This document shows positions 18,767 to 27,126 of a stretch of 64,000 nt of DNA, piece after piece. Numbering within the stretch: the first letter of the stretch is position 1; each line of letters opens with the position of its first letter. Both the position numbers and the translations under genes were made by a program. This DNA is from Dechloromonas denitrificans (GTDB lineage: Bacteria > Pseudomonadota > Gammaproteobacteria > Burkholderiales > Rhodocyclaceae): the NCBI RefSeq assembly GCF_020510665.1, contig NZ_CP075187.1:434001-498000 (forward strand), written 5' to 3'. The notes under the pieces are model-generated. The model did no database searches. It had not been told where the DNA came from and saw nothing but the letters and a program-made list of their open reading frames with translations.

Positions 18767-18792
18767 GTAACGCTCTGTAAGCTCTTTGTAAG
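18767..18792 (+). promoter_or_regulatory. GTAAG direct repeats upstream of yjcH-actP
   Basis: Three in-phase repeats: GTAAC at 18767, GTAAG at 18777 and GTAAG at 18788 (periods 10 and 11). The 16-mer GTAAGCTCTTTGTAAG matches 14 of 16 bases of an element upstream of the response-regulator gene at 21150. Likely an OmpR-family regulator site. Confidence 0.55.
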
Positions 18793-18857
18793 TAGCTGCG
18801 CCTAAATTAGGCTCCGCAGCAATGCCTCTATAAACAAAAAGTCTGAGGAGCAAATCA

Positions 18858-19166
18858 ATGCAAAACGTACTCGATCGGATTACAGCTAATCCGAAATTCC
18901 ACGAGTTTATTGCCATGCGCAGTAAGTACTCGATCATTATGGCCATCGTCAGTGCCGCAGCCTATTACGGCTTCATCCTGCTCGTTGCCTACAACAAAGA
19001 GTTTTTGGCAGTGAAAATGGGTGCCGGCATGACGATGAGCGTTGGCGTTCCGATTGGTGTCGGCGTTATCGCTTTCACCATTCTCCTGACCTGGATTTAT
19101 GTCCGTCGCGCCAATACCGAATTCGACGCGATTAACGAAGCCATCATCAAGGAGGCACAGAAGTAA
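18858..19166 (+). CDS. yjcH: DUF485 membrane protein, YjcH-like
   Basis: A 102-residue protein with two transmembrane helices (about residues 27-46 and 58-80), matching the DUF485 family that almost always precedes actP. Its C-terminus ends in the polar [23 protein letters not shown] precedes the ATG, and only one base separates its stop from the actP ATG. DUF485 proteins are thought to assist the acetate symporter; the mechanism is unknown. Confidence 0.9.
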   Translation: MQNVLDRITANPKFHEFIAMRSKYSIIMAIVSAAAYYGFILLVAYNKEFLAVKMGAGMTMSVGVPIGVGVIAFTILLTWIYVRRANTEFDAINEAIIKEAQK

Positions 19167-19167
19167 G

Positions 19168-20847
19168 ATGACTAAGTTCACAAAAATTCTTGCTGGCCTC
19201 GTTGCCCTGCTCGCCGCAGGCGCGGCCATCGCTGCGGGTGCCGATCTCGGCAATACCCAGAAGCAGGCAACCAACTGGACGGCCATCGTCATGTTTGGCC
19301 TGTTCGTCGGCGGTACGCTTTACATCACCAAGTGGGCCGCAGGCAAAACCAAGTCTGCTGCTGACTTCTACACCGGTGGCGGCGGTATCACCGGCTTCCA
19401 GAACGGCCTGGCCATCGCGGGTGACTACATGTCTGCCGCATCCTTCCTGGGTATTTCCGGCCTCGTGTTCGCCAACGGCTTCGACGGCCTGATCTTCTCG
19501 ATCGGCTGGCTGGTCGGCTGGCCGGTCATCACCTTCCTGATGGCCGAGCGTCTGCGTAACCTGGGCAAGTTCACGTTTGCTGACGTGGCTTCCTACCGCT
19601 TCTCGCAAACACCGGTTCGCATCTTCGCCGCTTCCGCTTCCCTGGTCATCGTCGCTTTCTACATGATTGCGCAGATGGTCGGTGCCGGTCAGCTGATCAA
19701 GGTGCTCTTCGGCATGGAATATGTCTACGCTGAAGTGCTCGTCGGTGTCGTGATGCTGATGTACGTACTGTTCGGCGGTATGACCGCAACGACCTGGGTG
19801 CAGATCATCAAGGCTGTGATGCTGCTGGCAGGCGCAACCTTCATGGCCGTTTCCGTGTTGCTGCAGTTTGGTTTCTCGCCGGAAGCGCTGTTTGCCAAGG
19901 CGGTTGAAGTGCACTCCAAGAAGGATGCCATCATGGGTCCGGGCGCACTGATCAAGGATCCGATCTCCGCCATCTCCGTCGGTATGGCGCTGATGTTCGG
20001 TACCGCTGGTCTGCCGCACATCCTGATGCGCTTCTTCACCGTGCCGAATGCCAAGGAAGCTCGTAAGTCGGTTGCCTGGGCAACCACTTGGATCGGTTAC
20101 TTCTACATCCTGACCTTCATCATCGGCTTCGGTGCTATCACCAACCTGGTTCAGAATCCGGCTGACTTCTATGTCGGTGGCGAACTGGCCAAGGGCCTGA
20201 AGGGCGGCGGCAACATGGCTGCTGTGCATCTGGCCAAGGCTGTCGGTGGCGACCTGTTCCTCGGCTTCATCTCTGCCGTGGCCTTCGCAACCATCCTGGC
20301 TGTGGTTGCCGGTCTGACCCTGTCCGGTGCTTCTGCCGTGTCGCATGACTTGTACGCTTCGGTGTTCAACAAGAACTGTTCTTCCGAACAGGAACTGCGC
20401 GTCTCCAAGATGGCAACCATTGCTCTTGGTCTGCTGGCCATGGTGCTGGGTATTGCCTTCGAAAAGGAAAACGTTGCCTACATGGTGATGCTGGCCTTCA
20501 CGATCGCTTGTTCGTCCAACTTCCCGGTGTTGTTCATGTCCGTGTTGTGGAAGAACTGCACGACGCGTGGCGCCGTGGTTGGCGGTTTCGTCGGCCTGGT
20601 TATGGCTGCCGTGCTGACCGTTGGTTCCGCCTCGGTCTGGGAAGCTGTACTCCAGAATCCGAAGGGCTCTGCCTGGTTCCCGTACAACTCTGCCGCTATC
20701 TTCTCGATGACTGCAGCTTTCGTGACCATCTGGTTGGTGTCCATCCTGGACAACTCCGAGCAGGCTCAGAAGGAACGTGCCCTGTATCCGTCGCAGCAAC
20801 TGCGTTCGGAAACCGGTCTGGGTGCTTCCGGCGCCTCCGGTCACTAA
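19168..20847 (+). CDS. actP: cation/acetate symporter ActP
   Basis: A 559-residue sodium:solute symporter (SSS) family transporter with about 13-14 helices and an N-terminal signal-like segment. Conserved features include [36 protein letters not shown], here seen as residues about 63-98, and the helix with [14 protein letters not shown]. It imports acetate and related short-chain carboxylates with Na+ or H+. The start at 19168 follows AAGGAGG within yjcH. A terminator follows. A TctDE-like two-component system lies downstream and shares a repeat with the operon's upstream region. Confidence 0.93.
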   Translation: MTKFTKILAGLVALLAAGAAIAAGADLGNTQKQATNWTAIVMFGLFVGGTLYITKWAAGKTKSAADFYTGGGGITGFQNGLAIAGDYMSAASFLGISGLVFANGFDGLIFSIGWLVGWPVITFLMAERLRNLGKFTFADVASYRFSQTPVRIFAASASLVIVAFYMIAQMVGAGQLIKVLFGMEYVYAEVLVGVVMLMYVLFGGMTATTWVQIIKAVMLLAGATFMAVSVLLQFGFSPEALFAKAVEVHSKKDAIMGPGALIKDPISAISVGMALMFGTAGLPHILMRFFTVPNAKEARKSVAWATTWIGYFYILTFIIGFGAITNLVQNPADFYVGGELAKGLKGGGNMAAVHLAKAVGGDLFLGFISAVAFATILAVVAGLTLSGASAVSHDLYASVFNKNCSSEQELRVSKMATIALGLLAMVLGIAFEKENVAYMVMLAFTIACSSNFPVLFMSVLWKNCTTRGAVVGGFVGLVMAAVLTVGSASVWEAVLQNPKGSAWFPYNSAAIFSMTAAFVTIWLVSILDNSEQAQKERALYPSQQLRSETGLGASGASGH

Positions 20848-20866
20848 GCCGAAAAGCAATTACCGC

Positions 20867-20896
20867 AAAGCCCGGGTTTCGACCCGGGCTTTTTTG
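20867..20896 (+). terminator. rho-independent terminator after actP
   Basis: AGCCCGGGT, TTCG tetraloop, ACCCGGGCT and a T-tract. Confidence 0.93.
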
Positions 20897-20905
20897 CGTC
20901 TACGG

Positions 20906-20919
20906 TGCGGTCGACCGCA
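20906..20919. repeat. intergenic palindrome TGCGGTCGACCGCA
   Basis: Perfect 14-bp palindrome followed by GAAAAT. Related copies occur in other intergenic regions of the window (see findings). Confidence 0.5.
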
Positions 20920-20975
20920 GAAAATGTGGACGCAGAAAAACACTGCGAAGATGGCAGTAGCTGGAGTTTGTTAAA

Positions 20976-21095
20976 CTATTCGGGCTTTGGGAGAAAAAAA
21001 CGGTAGGGGGTGCCCAGTGCAGGATCGGGCCACCCCCTGAGTCGCGGCTTGAGCCACGGACTCCGAAGACCATAAAAGGAGAACAGCCCGAGTAG
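20976..21095 (+). ncRNA. candidate structured RNA, three-stem architecture
   Basis: CTATTCGGGCT (20976-20986) can pair with AGCCCGAGTAG (21085-21095) as a closing stem (one G-U). It encloses a strong hairpin GGGGGTGCCC / GGGCCACCCCC (21006-21037, one bulge) and a second hairpin GAGTC / GACTC (21039-21063). CTCC at 21061-21064 could alternatively pair with GGAG at 21078-21081. No protein-coding frame fits the interval and no U-tract follows, so it is either an sRNA processed or terminated later, or the 5' leader of the regulator gene. It matches no Rfam family I can name. The rest of the 302-base gap holds the actP terminator, a palindrome and the GTAAG repeats. Confidence 0.45.
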
Positions 21096-21109
21096 AATAC
21101 GGCGGCAGG

Positions 21110-21140
21110 CTTACAAAAATCTTACGCAGGCACAGCTTAC
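21110..21140 (-). promoter_or_regulatory. GTAAG direct repeats upstream of tctD-like gene
   Basis: CTTAC occurs on the plus strand at 21110, 21121 and 21136. Read on the minus strand, the last two-unit part is GTAAGATTTTTGTAAG, 14/16 identical to the actP-upstream element. Probable regulator-binding site. Confidence 0.55.
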
Positions 21141-21149
21141 ATATCCTAA

Positions 21150-21821
21150 ATGCGCATTCTTATTGCTGAAGACGATGCCATCATTGCCGATGGCCTGGCC
21201 CGTTCCCTCCGACAGGGTGGTTATGCGGTCGATTGGGCAGCCAATGGTCTTGAGGCCGATACGGCCCTGATGACGGTTTCCTACGATCTGCTGATTCTTG
21301 ATTTGGGTCTTCCGAAATTGCCAGGTCTGGATGTTCTGAAACGCTTGCGGACGCGCAGTTCGCAGGTTCCCGTCCTGATTCTGACAGCGCTTGACGGGAC
21401 GGGTGACCGTGTCAAGGGGCTGGATCTCGGGGCTGACGATTACATGGTCAAGCCGTTTGAGCTGGCTGAGCTTGAGGCCCGTGTCCGTGCCTTGACCCGG
21501 CGTTCGGCCGGGACTACGCCGGTGATTCAATGCGGTAGCCTGAGCTACGACCAAGTCGGCAGGGTTGCGCAAATACAAGGGCAGACGCTGGACCTTTCGG
21601 CGCGTGAGATCGGTTTGCTTGAGGTGCTGCTGACGCGAATGGGGCGACTGGTCAGCAAGGATCAGCTGGTCGATCATCTTTGTGGCTGGGGAGAAGAGGT
21701 CAGCCATAACGCCATCGAGGTTTATGTGCACCGCTTGCGCAAGAAACTGGAATCCGGCGGCGTCAAGATAGCGACAGTGCGTGGCCTGGGTTACTGTCTG
21801 GAGCGGCCGCCCAGTGAGTAA
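21150..21821 (+). CDS. OmpR-family response regulator, TctD/QseB-like
   Basis: A 223-residue regulator: receiver (MRILIAEDDA; phosphoacceptor D51 in LILDLGLPKLPG; lysine in MVKPFEL) and a winged-helix output domain (TLDLSAREIGLLEVLL, then NAIEVYVHRLRKKLES). No Shine-Dalgarno is seen before the ATG, so the message may be leaderless or use another start signal. The kinase gene overlaps its end by eight bases. Position after actP and the shared GTAAG repeats suggest it controls acetate or carboxylate uptake and itself. Confidence 0.9.
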   Translation: MRILIAEDDAIIADGLARSLRQGGYAVDWAANGLEADTALMTVSYDLLILDLGLPKLPGLDVLKRLRTRSSQVPVLILTALDGTGDRVKGLDLGADDYMVKPFELAELEARVRALTRRSAGTTPVIQCGSLSYDQVGRVAQIQGQTLDLSAREIGLLEVLLTRMGRLVSKDQLVDHLCGWGEEVSHNAIEVYVHRLRKKLESGGVKIATVRGLGYCLERPPSE

Positions 21822-23301
21822 TCCGCTGCAGGGGGGGGATACCGAGCGCTCACTCTTCGGTGAGATTCTCGACTGGATGTTGGCGCCCCTCTTGTTTGTC
21901 TGGCCGCTCAGTATTGCTTTTACCCACTATTTTGCCAACAACGTTGCCAACTACCCCTACGATCAGGCGCTGCGCGAGCATGTTGCCGCAATCACGCGCC
22001 AAGTCAAACTGGTTGGCGGCAAGCCGGTTCTGAATTTGCCTGCCTCGGCACGTGCCCTGTTGCGTGCCGATGAAACCGACAATGTCTATTTTCATGTCGT
22101 CACCCAGGATGGCAAACTGTTGGCGGGCGACAAGGAATTGCCCATGCCTCCCTCGTCTGGTGACGAGGCACCTCTGGCCGGGGAAATCTATCTGCGAGAT
22201 ACCGAATTCAACGGCCAGGATCTGCGTATTGCCTATACCTATCTGGCCGAACCGCAGATGTCCCGTGAGCGCTGGATTGTCGTCGAGGTGGCTGAAACAA
22301 CCGAAAAGCGCACGCAGTTGGCTAACAAAATCGTCGCCAGCGTCATTCTTCCGCAATTCATCATCATTCCGCTTGCCGTGATGCTCGTCTGGTTCGGTCT
22401 TTCGCGCGGCTTGCGTCCGCTGACACGCCTGCGACAGACCATCGAGGCACGCGACCCTGGCGACCTGTCGCCAATTGCTACGCGCCGCGTTCCCGAGGAA
22501 CTGGAGCCGCTGGTCGAGGCATTCAACGAAATGCTCGAGCGCATGAAGAAGAATGTCGAAGCACAGCAGCGCTTTGTCGCCGATGCAGCCCATCAAATGC
22601 GTACCCCGCTGACCGGGCTGAAAACGCAAGCCCAGTTTGCCATCCGCGAAACCAACCCCGATGCCTTGCGGCACGCGCTGCGTCAAATTGCTTCGGGAGT
22701 CGACCGGGCCGGGCGTCTGGTCAACCAGTTGCTCACGCTGGCGAGAACGGAGGGCGGCGAGGTGGCGCAGCAGCAGCACGAAGTGCTCGATATGTCGCAA
22801 CTGGTTCGCGACACCGTCGAGGACTGGGTGATGATTGCCATCGACAAGGGGATCGATCTCGGGTTCGAGGCAGAAAAGGGGGCGATGATTACCGGAAATG
22901 CGTTCCTGCTGCGTGAGCTGGCCAAGAACCTGATCGATAATGCCCTGCGCTACACCCCCAGCGGTGGGCATGTAACCTGTCGTGTGCTGCATGATCAGCA
23001 GCATGTTGTTTTTGAGGTTGATGATGATGGCGTCGGGATCAGCGAGGAACAGTCCGAACTGGTCTTTGAGCGTTTTTACCGCGTCGATGATGCGGCGAGT
23101 GAAGGCAGTGGCCTGGGGTTGGCGATTGTCCAGGAGATCGCCATGCAGCATGATTCGCGCGCTACTTTGAAGCCCAATCCACAGGGGCGGGGAGCGTTGG
23201 CTCGTGTCGTGTTCGTCGCCTGGCACCCACCGCCGCCGCCACCGCCCACACCGGATGATTTCTCGGAGTTGTATCGCCAGTCGCCGCCGATTGGCTCGTG
23301 A
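21814..23301 (+). CDS. TctE-like sensor histidine kinase
   Basis: A 495-residue kinase from a GTG start that overlaps the regulator stop. It has a helix near 17-35, a periplasmic 2CSK_N-type domain to about 165 (YDQALREHVAAITRQVKL is characteristic), a second helix around 180-200, HAMP, HisKA with the histidine in DAAHQMRTPLTGLK (near 256) and HATPase_c (NLIDNALRYTP, GSGLGLAIV). TctE-type kinases sense tricarboxylates or related organic acids. An unusual C-terminal tail has seven consecutive prolines. The upstream regulator is its cognate partner. Confidence 0.9.
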   Translation: MSNPLQGGDTERSLFGEILDWMLAPLLFVWPLSIAFTHYFANNVANYPYDQALREHVAAITRQVKLVGGKPVLNLPASARALLRADETDNVYFHVVTQDGKLLAGDKELPMPPSSGDEAPLAGEIYLRDTEFNGQDLRIAYTYLAEPQMSRERWIVVEVAETTEKRTQLANKIVASVILPQFIIIPLAVMLVWFGLSRGLRPLTRLRQTIEARDPGDLSPIATRRVPEELEPLVEAFNEMLERMKKNVEAQQRFVADAAHQMRTPLTGLKTQAQFAIRETNPDALRHALRQIASGVDRAGRLVNQLLTLARTEGGEVAQQQHEVLDMSQLVRDTVEDWVMIAIDKGIDLGFEAEKGAMITGNAFLLRELAKNLIDNALRYTPSGGHVTCRVLHDQQHVVFEVDDDGVGISEEQSELVFERFYRVDDAASEGSGLGLAIVQEIAMQHDSRATLKPNPQGRGALARVVFVAWHPPPPPPPTPDDFSELYRQSPPIGS

Positions 23302-23347
23302 TCGAGGATCAATCCCGCGGTGGACTGCAGAAAATTGCACAATCCTG

Positions 23348-23376
23348 TTGCGCGGCCTCCGGCACCTCGCTATAAT
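23348..23376 (+). promoter_or_regulatory. sigma-70 promoter of tRNA-Phe
   Basis: TTGCGC, 17-base spacer, TATAAT (23371-23376). The predicted start is about seven bases before the mature tRNA. Confidence 0.75.
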
Positions 23377-23389
23377 TCGGCCTCGTTTT

Positions 23390-23465
23390 GGCCAATTAGC
23401 TCAGTTGGTAGAGCAGCGGATTGAAAATCCGCGTGTCCGTGGTTCGATTCCGCGATTGGCCACCA
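23390..23465 (+). tRNA. tRNA-Phe (GAA)
   Basis: A 76-nt cloverleaf with encoded CCA. Acceptor stem GGCCAAT/ATTGGCC, D arm GCTC/GAGC, anticodon stem GCGGA/TCCGC with loop TTGAAAA (anticodon GAA), T arm with GGTTCGATTCC. Its 3' 45 bases are duplicated at 32858-32902, so this gene's 3' half was supplied by the integrated island. Confidence 0.97.
23421..23465 (+). repeat. attL: island attachment site in tRNA-Phe
   Basis: From the anticodon loop to CCA, identical over 45 bases to 32858-32902. The identity stops exactly at the CCA end. Typical tRNA-targeted tyrosine-integrase attachment site. Confidence 0.9.
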
Positions 23466-23480
23466 AAGCATTCCAAGCAA

Positions 23481-23510
23481 AAACGGCAACCATCACAGGT
23501 TGCCGTTTTT
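23481..23510 (+). terminator. terminator after tRNA-Phe (island copy)
   Basis: AAACGGCAACC, six-base loop, GGTTGCCGTTTTT. It resembles the terminator after attR in stem sequence and position. Confidence 0.85.
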
Positions 23511-23640
23511 GTTTTGTCGGGCGCAAAGTTCGCGTGCCGGTCTATTGCCGGGAAAAACTCGGCTGATGGCAGCCTAAATAGAGTAGTAGAGCATAGAGGC
23601 CTCGTCGATCCCTGAAGATCATCAGCAAGTAGTACAATTT

Positions 23641-24681
23641 ATGAAAATGGCTTATCGCTGTTCGCGTGAGTTGAGCTCGACGAAAAAAACTGCTGAAAAT
23701 CTAGAGACCATGGGTATGGAACGTTCTAAATATTGGGATCTTTGCGAATATAGACTTTCGGTCTTGTGCACACGAATCGAAGTTCGTGGGAAACTTAATA
23801 TTCTAAATTTCCATAATCACTCCGAGAATTTTTATCTTCATTTTCTTAACGAGCTTTACGGGTATAAGCTTACAAACATGAATGAAGTGCAGCAAAATGT
23901 CGAAGGAATTGATCTTGTAGATAAAGAAAACAAGATCGTGATTCAGGTCTCATCTACAGCTACGAAATCAAAGATCAATTCGGCATTAGCAAAGGATTTG
24001 TCGTCTTATAAAGATTACTCGTTCAAGTTTGTTTCGATCTGTAAGGATGCAAGTTCGTTACGAGCAAATAGTTACGAAAATCCACATAATCTTATTTTCA
24101 ATCCAGCTAAAGATATTCTTGATGTTCCTTCGTTGTTGAGTAAAATCCAAGGGTTAAAAATTGTTGAGCAACAAGCGATATCGAGGTTTCTAGAAGATGA
24201 GCTCGATCCTAATATTAGGGAGCGGTTTACAGAAACTAATCTGGCGGCGGTTATTAATCTTATAGCGAACGAAGATCTTACCGATGGTTATGCTGCAGAT
24301 AGACCAATACCTTTTAATGTTGATACTAAATTAGAGGTAAATAATCTAGAGTCGGCTGCGATGATAATTGAGGATTACAAGACACATCATCATCGTGTTG
24401 CTCGAATTTACGAAGAATTCGATACTGCAGGGAAGAATAAAAGCAATTCAGTTCTTCATGCGTTGCGAACTATTTATGCCAAGTTAAGCACTAAGTTTTC
24501 TGGAGACGAGTTGTTTTTTAATGTCGTCGAGCAAGTGATTCAAAGAATCCAGAATAGTGCAAATTTTATAGAAATTCCGCTAGACGAGCTTGAGCAGTAC
24601 GTTAATGTATTATCAGTGGATGCTTTTATTCGGTGTAAGATTTTCAAGAATCCGAACGAGGTGAAATGTGCTGCTTCCTGA
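23641..24681 (+). CDS. SMEK-like domain protein, ABC-3C nuclease/effector component
   Basis: A 346-residue protein, AT-rich gene. The N-terminal part (residues about 28-125) fits the SMEK domain of ABC-three-component systems: a helix (KYWDLCEYRLSVLCTRIEVRG), then NELYGYKLTNMNEVQQNVEGIDLVD and KIVIQVSSTA. E62/E71, D91 and Q102-x-S104 are arranged like a modified PD-(D/E)xK nuclease core, though the last motif is Q-x-S rather than E-x-K, so catalytic activity is uncertain. The C-terminal 200 residues are helical and probably contact the partners. ATGs at 23710 and 23716 are plausible alternative starts, since the domain begins just after them. The next gene overlaps by 14 bases. Confidence 0.7.
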   Translation: MKMAYRCSRELSSTKKTAENLETMGMERSKYWDLCEYRLSVLCTRIEVRGKLNILNFHNHSENFYLHFLNELYGYKLTNMNEVQQNVEGIDLVDKENKIVIQVSSTATKSKINSALAKDLSSYKDYSFKFVSICKDASSLRANSYENPHNLIFNPAKDILDVPSLLSKIQGLKIVEQQAISRFLEDELDPNIRERFTETNLAAVINLIANEDLTDGYAADRPIPFNVDTKLEVNNLESAAMIIEDYKTHHHRVARIYEEFDTAGKNKSNSVLHALRTIYAKLSTKFSGDELFFNVVEQVIQRIQNSANFIEIPLDELEQYVNVLSVDAFIRCKIFKNPNEVKCAAS

Positions 24682-24895
24682 AAATATTAGCCCGTCGAAT
24701 AGCTTATATTACAACGGCTCTCTCGTTCTTCAGGCATTGAAGAAAACAGGTGAAGTTGGCATGCTTGACTTGTTTGCGGAAACCCGAAATTTGAGAGATA
24801 TTCAAATGCCAATATTTGTGCTTTCATTGGATTGGCTATTTCTCGCTGACTTGGTCTCGTTTAATGATCATGGAAATATCGTGCCATGTTTTTAA
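24668..24895 (+). CDS. ABC-3C middle component (MC6-like) small protein
   Basis: A 75-residue protein read from a GTG behind GAGGTGA. The segment SNSLYYNGSLVLQALKKTGEVGMLDLF followed by LSLDWLFLADLV resembles the winged-helix-like middle components (MC5/MC6 group) that link effector and ATPase in ABC-three-component systems. It overlaps the SMEK-like gene by 14 bases and the ATPase gene by 10, a tight three-gene unit. The family call rests on size, context and the YNG...D-x-LF pattern, so it is moderately secure. Confidence 0.65.
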   Translation: MLLPENISPSNSLYYNGSLVLQALKKTGEVGMLDLFAETRNLRDIQMPIFVLSLDWLFLADLVSFNDHGNIVPCF

Positions 24896-26619
24896 AATAT
24901 CTTCGCCTTGAGAATGATGAGGGGATTATTCGTAGCATCCCTTTTCATAGTGGGCTGAATTTGATTGTTGATGAGACCCCTTCTGGCACCTCTGGTGCAA
25001 CGGGTAATAATGTCGGCAAGACCACAGTATTGCGGTTGATTGATTTTTGTTTCGGTGGAAGCCCTCGGGATATCTATACTGATCCTGAAAATCGCAAGAG
25101 CGAACATCAGGTGGTTAAAGATTTCTTACAGACTACCAATGTACTCGTCACCTTGACCCTTACCGCAGATCTCGATGATCCATTAGCAAAAGAAATTTGT
25201 ATTGAGAGGAATTTCATTCCGCGAAAGGGAATGATCCGTCGAATTAATGGAAGACAAATGACGGAAGACGAGTTTATGGAAACTTTGACCGAAGAGCTTT
25301 TTCCAGGGCAGTATGGAAAGAAGCCCACTTTGGCACAAATAATTGCCCATAACATTCGTTACAAAGATATCGGACTTTCAAACACGTTGAGAAACGTTCA
25401 TCCGATGACTAAGGACGAAGAGTACGAAGCGCTCCATCTCTACATGCTTGGCTGTGAATTCTCACAGGGCAGTGAGAGGCAGAAGCTTTTGGCAGAACTT
25501 CGTGTTGAGAATACCTTTAAAACTCGGCTTGAGGCAGCACAAACACGTTCGGCCTATGAGGCTTCTCTTGCTGTGTTAATGCGCGAAATTGATGCCCTTA
25601 ATGTTAAAAAAGCGGCATTTCATATCAATCAGAATTTTGAAAGTGACCTTGGGGCACTTGACGAAGTTAAATATAAAATCAGTATCGAAACTGCAGCACT
25701 TGGCCGAGCTACTCTTCGGCATAACCTAATAATGGAAGCTGTTCAGGATATTAATAATAATTCGGCTAAAATTGATGTGTCACAATTAAAGGCACTGTAC
25801 GAAGAGGTTTCAACTCGACTTTCCGGTGTTCAAAAATCTTTTGATGATCTTTTGATGTTTCATAACAGGATGGTTGAAGAGAAAGCTCGCTATATCTCTA
25901 AAGAAATTCCGCAGCTTAATAGTGAAATCGTTCGTAGAAAAAGTGATCTCAATCTGTTGCTAGAGCAAGAGCGGGATCTGGTTGCTAAGGTTTCAAAGAG
26001 CGGTTCCTTGGAAGAGCTCGAAATCGTAGTTGGTGCATTGAATGAAAAGCATCGACTTCGTGGTGAGTATGAAACGATTATTCAGCAAGTGACTGGTGTT
26101 GAGGGCGTAATAGATCAAATAAATAGGTCGCTTGCTGATATCGACGATGATCTTTTTTCTTTGAATACGCAAGCAGCTATACAGGCGCAGGTTAATAAAT
26201 TTAATAAATATTTCTCAGAGATTTCAAAAGAACTTTACGATGAGCAATATGTACTCAAGTTTGACGTCGTTAAGTCACGTTCCGGTCAGCGTATCTATAA
26301 ATTTAATACCTTCAATATGAACATGAGTTCAGGCAAGAAACAGGGGGAAATTTCTTGTTTTGACATCGCCTATACGTTGTTCGCAGACGAAGAAAATATT
26401 CCTTGCCTTCATTTTCTATTGAACGACAAAAAAGAATTGATGCATGATAATCAATTGACAAAGATTGCACGCCTTGTCGAGCGACAGAATAAACACGTTC
26501 AATTTGTTGCATCAATTCTTCGCGATAAACTTCCAGCCGAGTTGAATCAAGATAAGTATATTGTCGTCAAGCTCTCTCAGAACGACATGCTGTTCCGAAT
26601 TGAATCGTCTGTAAGCTGA
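24886..26619 (+). CDS. DUF2326-like ABC/SMC-type ATPase of an ABC-3C system
   Basis: A 577-residue ATPase. The Walker A motif is GNNVGKTT (near residue 44), preceded by FHSGLNLIVDE, as in RecF/SMC-like ABC ATPases. Residues about 190-440 form a long coiled coil. The C-terminal lobe has SSGKKQGEISCFDIAY in the signature-motif position and PCLHFLLNDKKELM where Walker B is expected, followed by DNQL, matching the DUF2326 pattern. In known ABC-3C systems the ATPase senses a nucleic-acid or infection signal and controls the nuclease. A terminator follows. Low GC and island location indicate transfer. Confidence 0.8.
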   Translation: MFLKYLRLENDEGIIRSIPFHSGLNLIVDETPSGTSGATGNNVGKTTVLRLIDFCFGGSPRDIYTDPENRKSEHQVVKDFLQTTNVLVTLTLTADLDDPLAKEICIERNFIPRKGMIRRINGRQMTEDEFMETLTEELFPGQYGKKPTLAQIIAHNIRYKDIGLSNTLRNVHPMTKDEEYEALHLYMLGCEFSQGSERQKLLAELRVENTFKTRLEAAQTRSAYEASLAVLMREIDALNVKKAAFHINQNFESDLGALDEVKYKISIETAALGRATLRHNLIMEAVQDINNNSAKIDVSQLKALYEEVSTRLSGVQKSFDDLLMFHNRMVEEKARYISKEIPQLNSEIVRRKSDLNLLLEQERDLVAKVSKSGSLEELEIVVGALNEKHRLRGEYETIIQQVTGVEGVIDQINRSLADIDDDLFSLNTQAAIQAQVNKFNKYFSEISKELYDEQYVLKFDVVKSRSGQRIYKFNTFNMNMSSGKKQGEISCFDIAYTLFADEENIPCLHFLLNDKKELMHDNQLTKIARLVERQNKHVQFVASILRDKLPAELNQDKYIVVKLSQNDMLFRIESSVS

Positions 26620-26655
26620 ATAAATTCGCAGATTTATAATTTAAACAGCCTCATC

Positions 26656-26692
26656 CCATAAGCCCGAGTCAGGAAACTGTCTCGGGCTTTTT
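26656..26692 (+). terminator. rho-independent terminator after ABC-3C cassette
   Basis: AGCCCGAG, 12-base loop, CTCGGGCT and a T-tract. Confidence 0.85.
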
Positions 26693-26716
26693 CATTTTCT
26701 AGACTCAGGAAATTCG

Positions 26717-26780
26717 ATGTCACCAGTTACCCTCAGCAATTCCCTGCCTACGGCCATCCGCGAAACCTTCATCCCTCAGG
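26717..26780 (+). pseudogene. 5' fragment of an unidentified gene cut by an IS
   Basis: ATG at 26717 follows AGGAAA at normal spacing and opens a frame (MSPVTLSNSLPTAIRETFIPQ) that is broken where the IS-like end begins at 26781. About 21 codons remain. I do not recognise the protein. Confidence 0.4.
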
Positions 26781-27083
26781 TGAGGTGCCCCCCATAAACA
26801 GTGCCATCGATAGTCCGTTTTCGAGAGAGAGAATGGACTTGAAGAAGTGGTTTTCAGAAGAGCAGATCATCGGTTTTTTACAGCAGGCGGAAGCCGGCAT
26901 ACCGTTCAATGGACTGTGTCGGCAAAATCGCTTCAGTGACGGATCGTTCTATAACTGGCGAGCGAAGTTTGGCGGTATGTCAGTTCCGGATGCCAAAAGT
27001 TTGAAGGATCTCGAAGTCGATAATGCCAAGCTCAAACGGTTAGCTTTGTCGGTGATGATTGCGGATCTGTCTGCGATATATGA
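26781..27083 (+). mobile_element. IS3-family remnant
   Basis: Starts at TGAGGTGCCCCCC, which has the form of an IS3-type terminal repeat, and contains only the orfA part. The orfB transposase and the right end are missing. Confidence 0.7.
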
Positions 27084-27126
27084 AGAAGGAAAATCCCGTT
27101 TTCTACCCTTGTTTACAGGGTCGTAG
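26833..27126 (+). pseudogene. IS3-family transposase OrfA, degenerate
   Basis: The frame from ATG 26833 carries the HTH of IS3-type OrfA: FSEEQIIGFLQQAEAG, then RFSDGSFYNWRAKFGGM and DAKSLKDLEVDNAKLKRL, close to family consensus. After KLKRL the sequence drifts from consensus, and the frame runs out into the neighbouring restriction gene (stop at 27126). No OrfB follows. Inactive remnant. Confidence 0.85.

Noticed and set aside
19147..20859. A 570-codon open frame on the minus strand
   Set aside because: Antisense of actP, with a His/Gln-rich composition typical of shadow frames.
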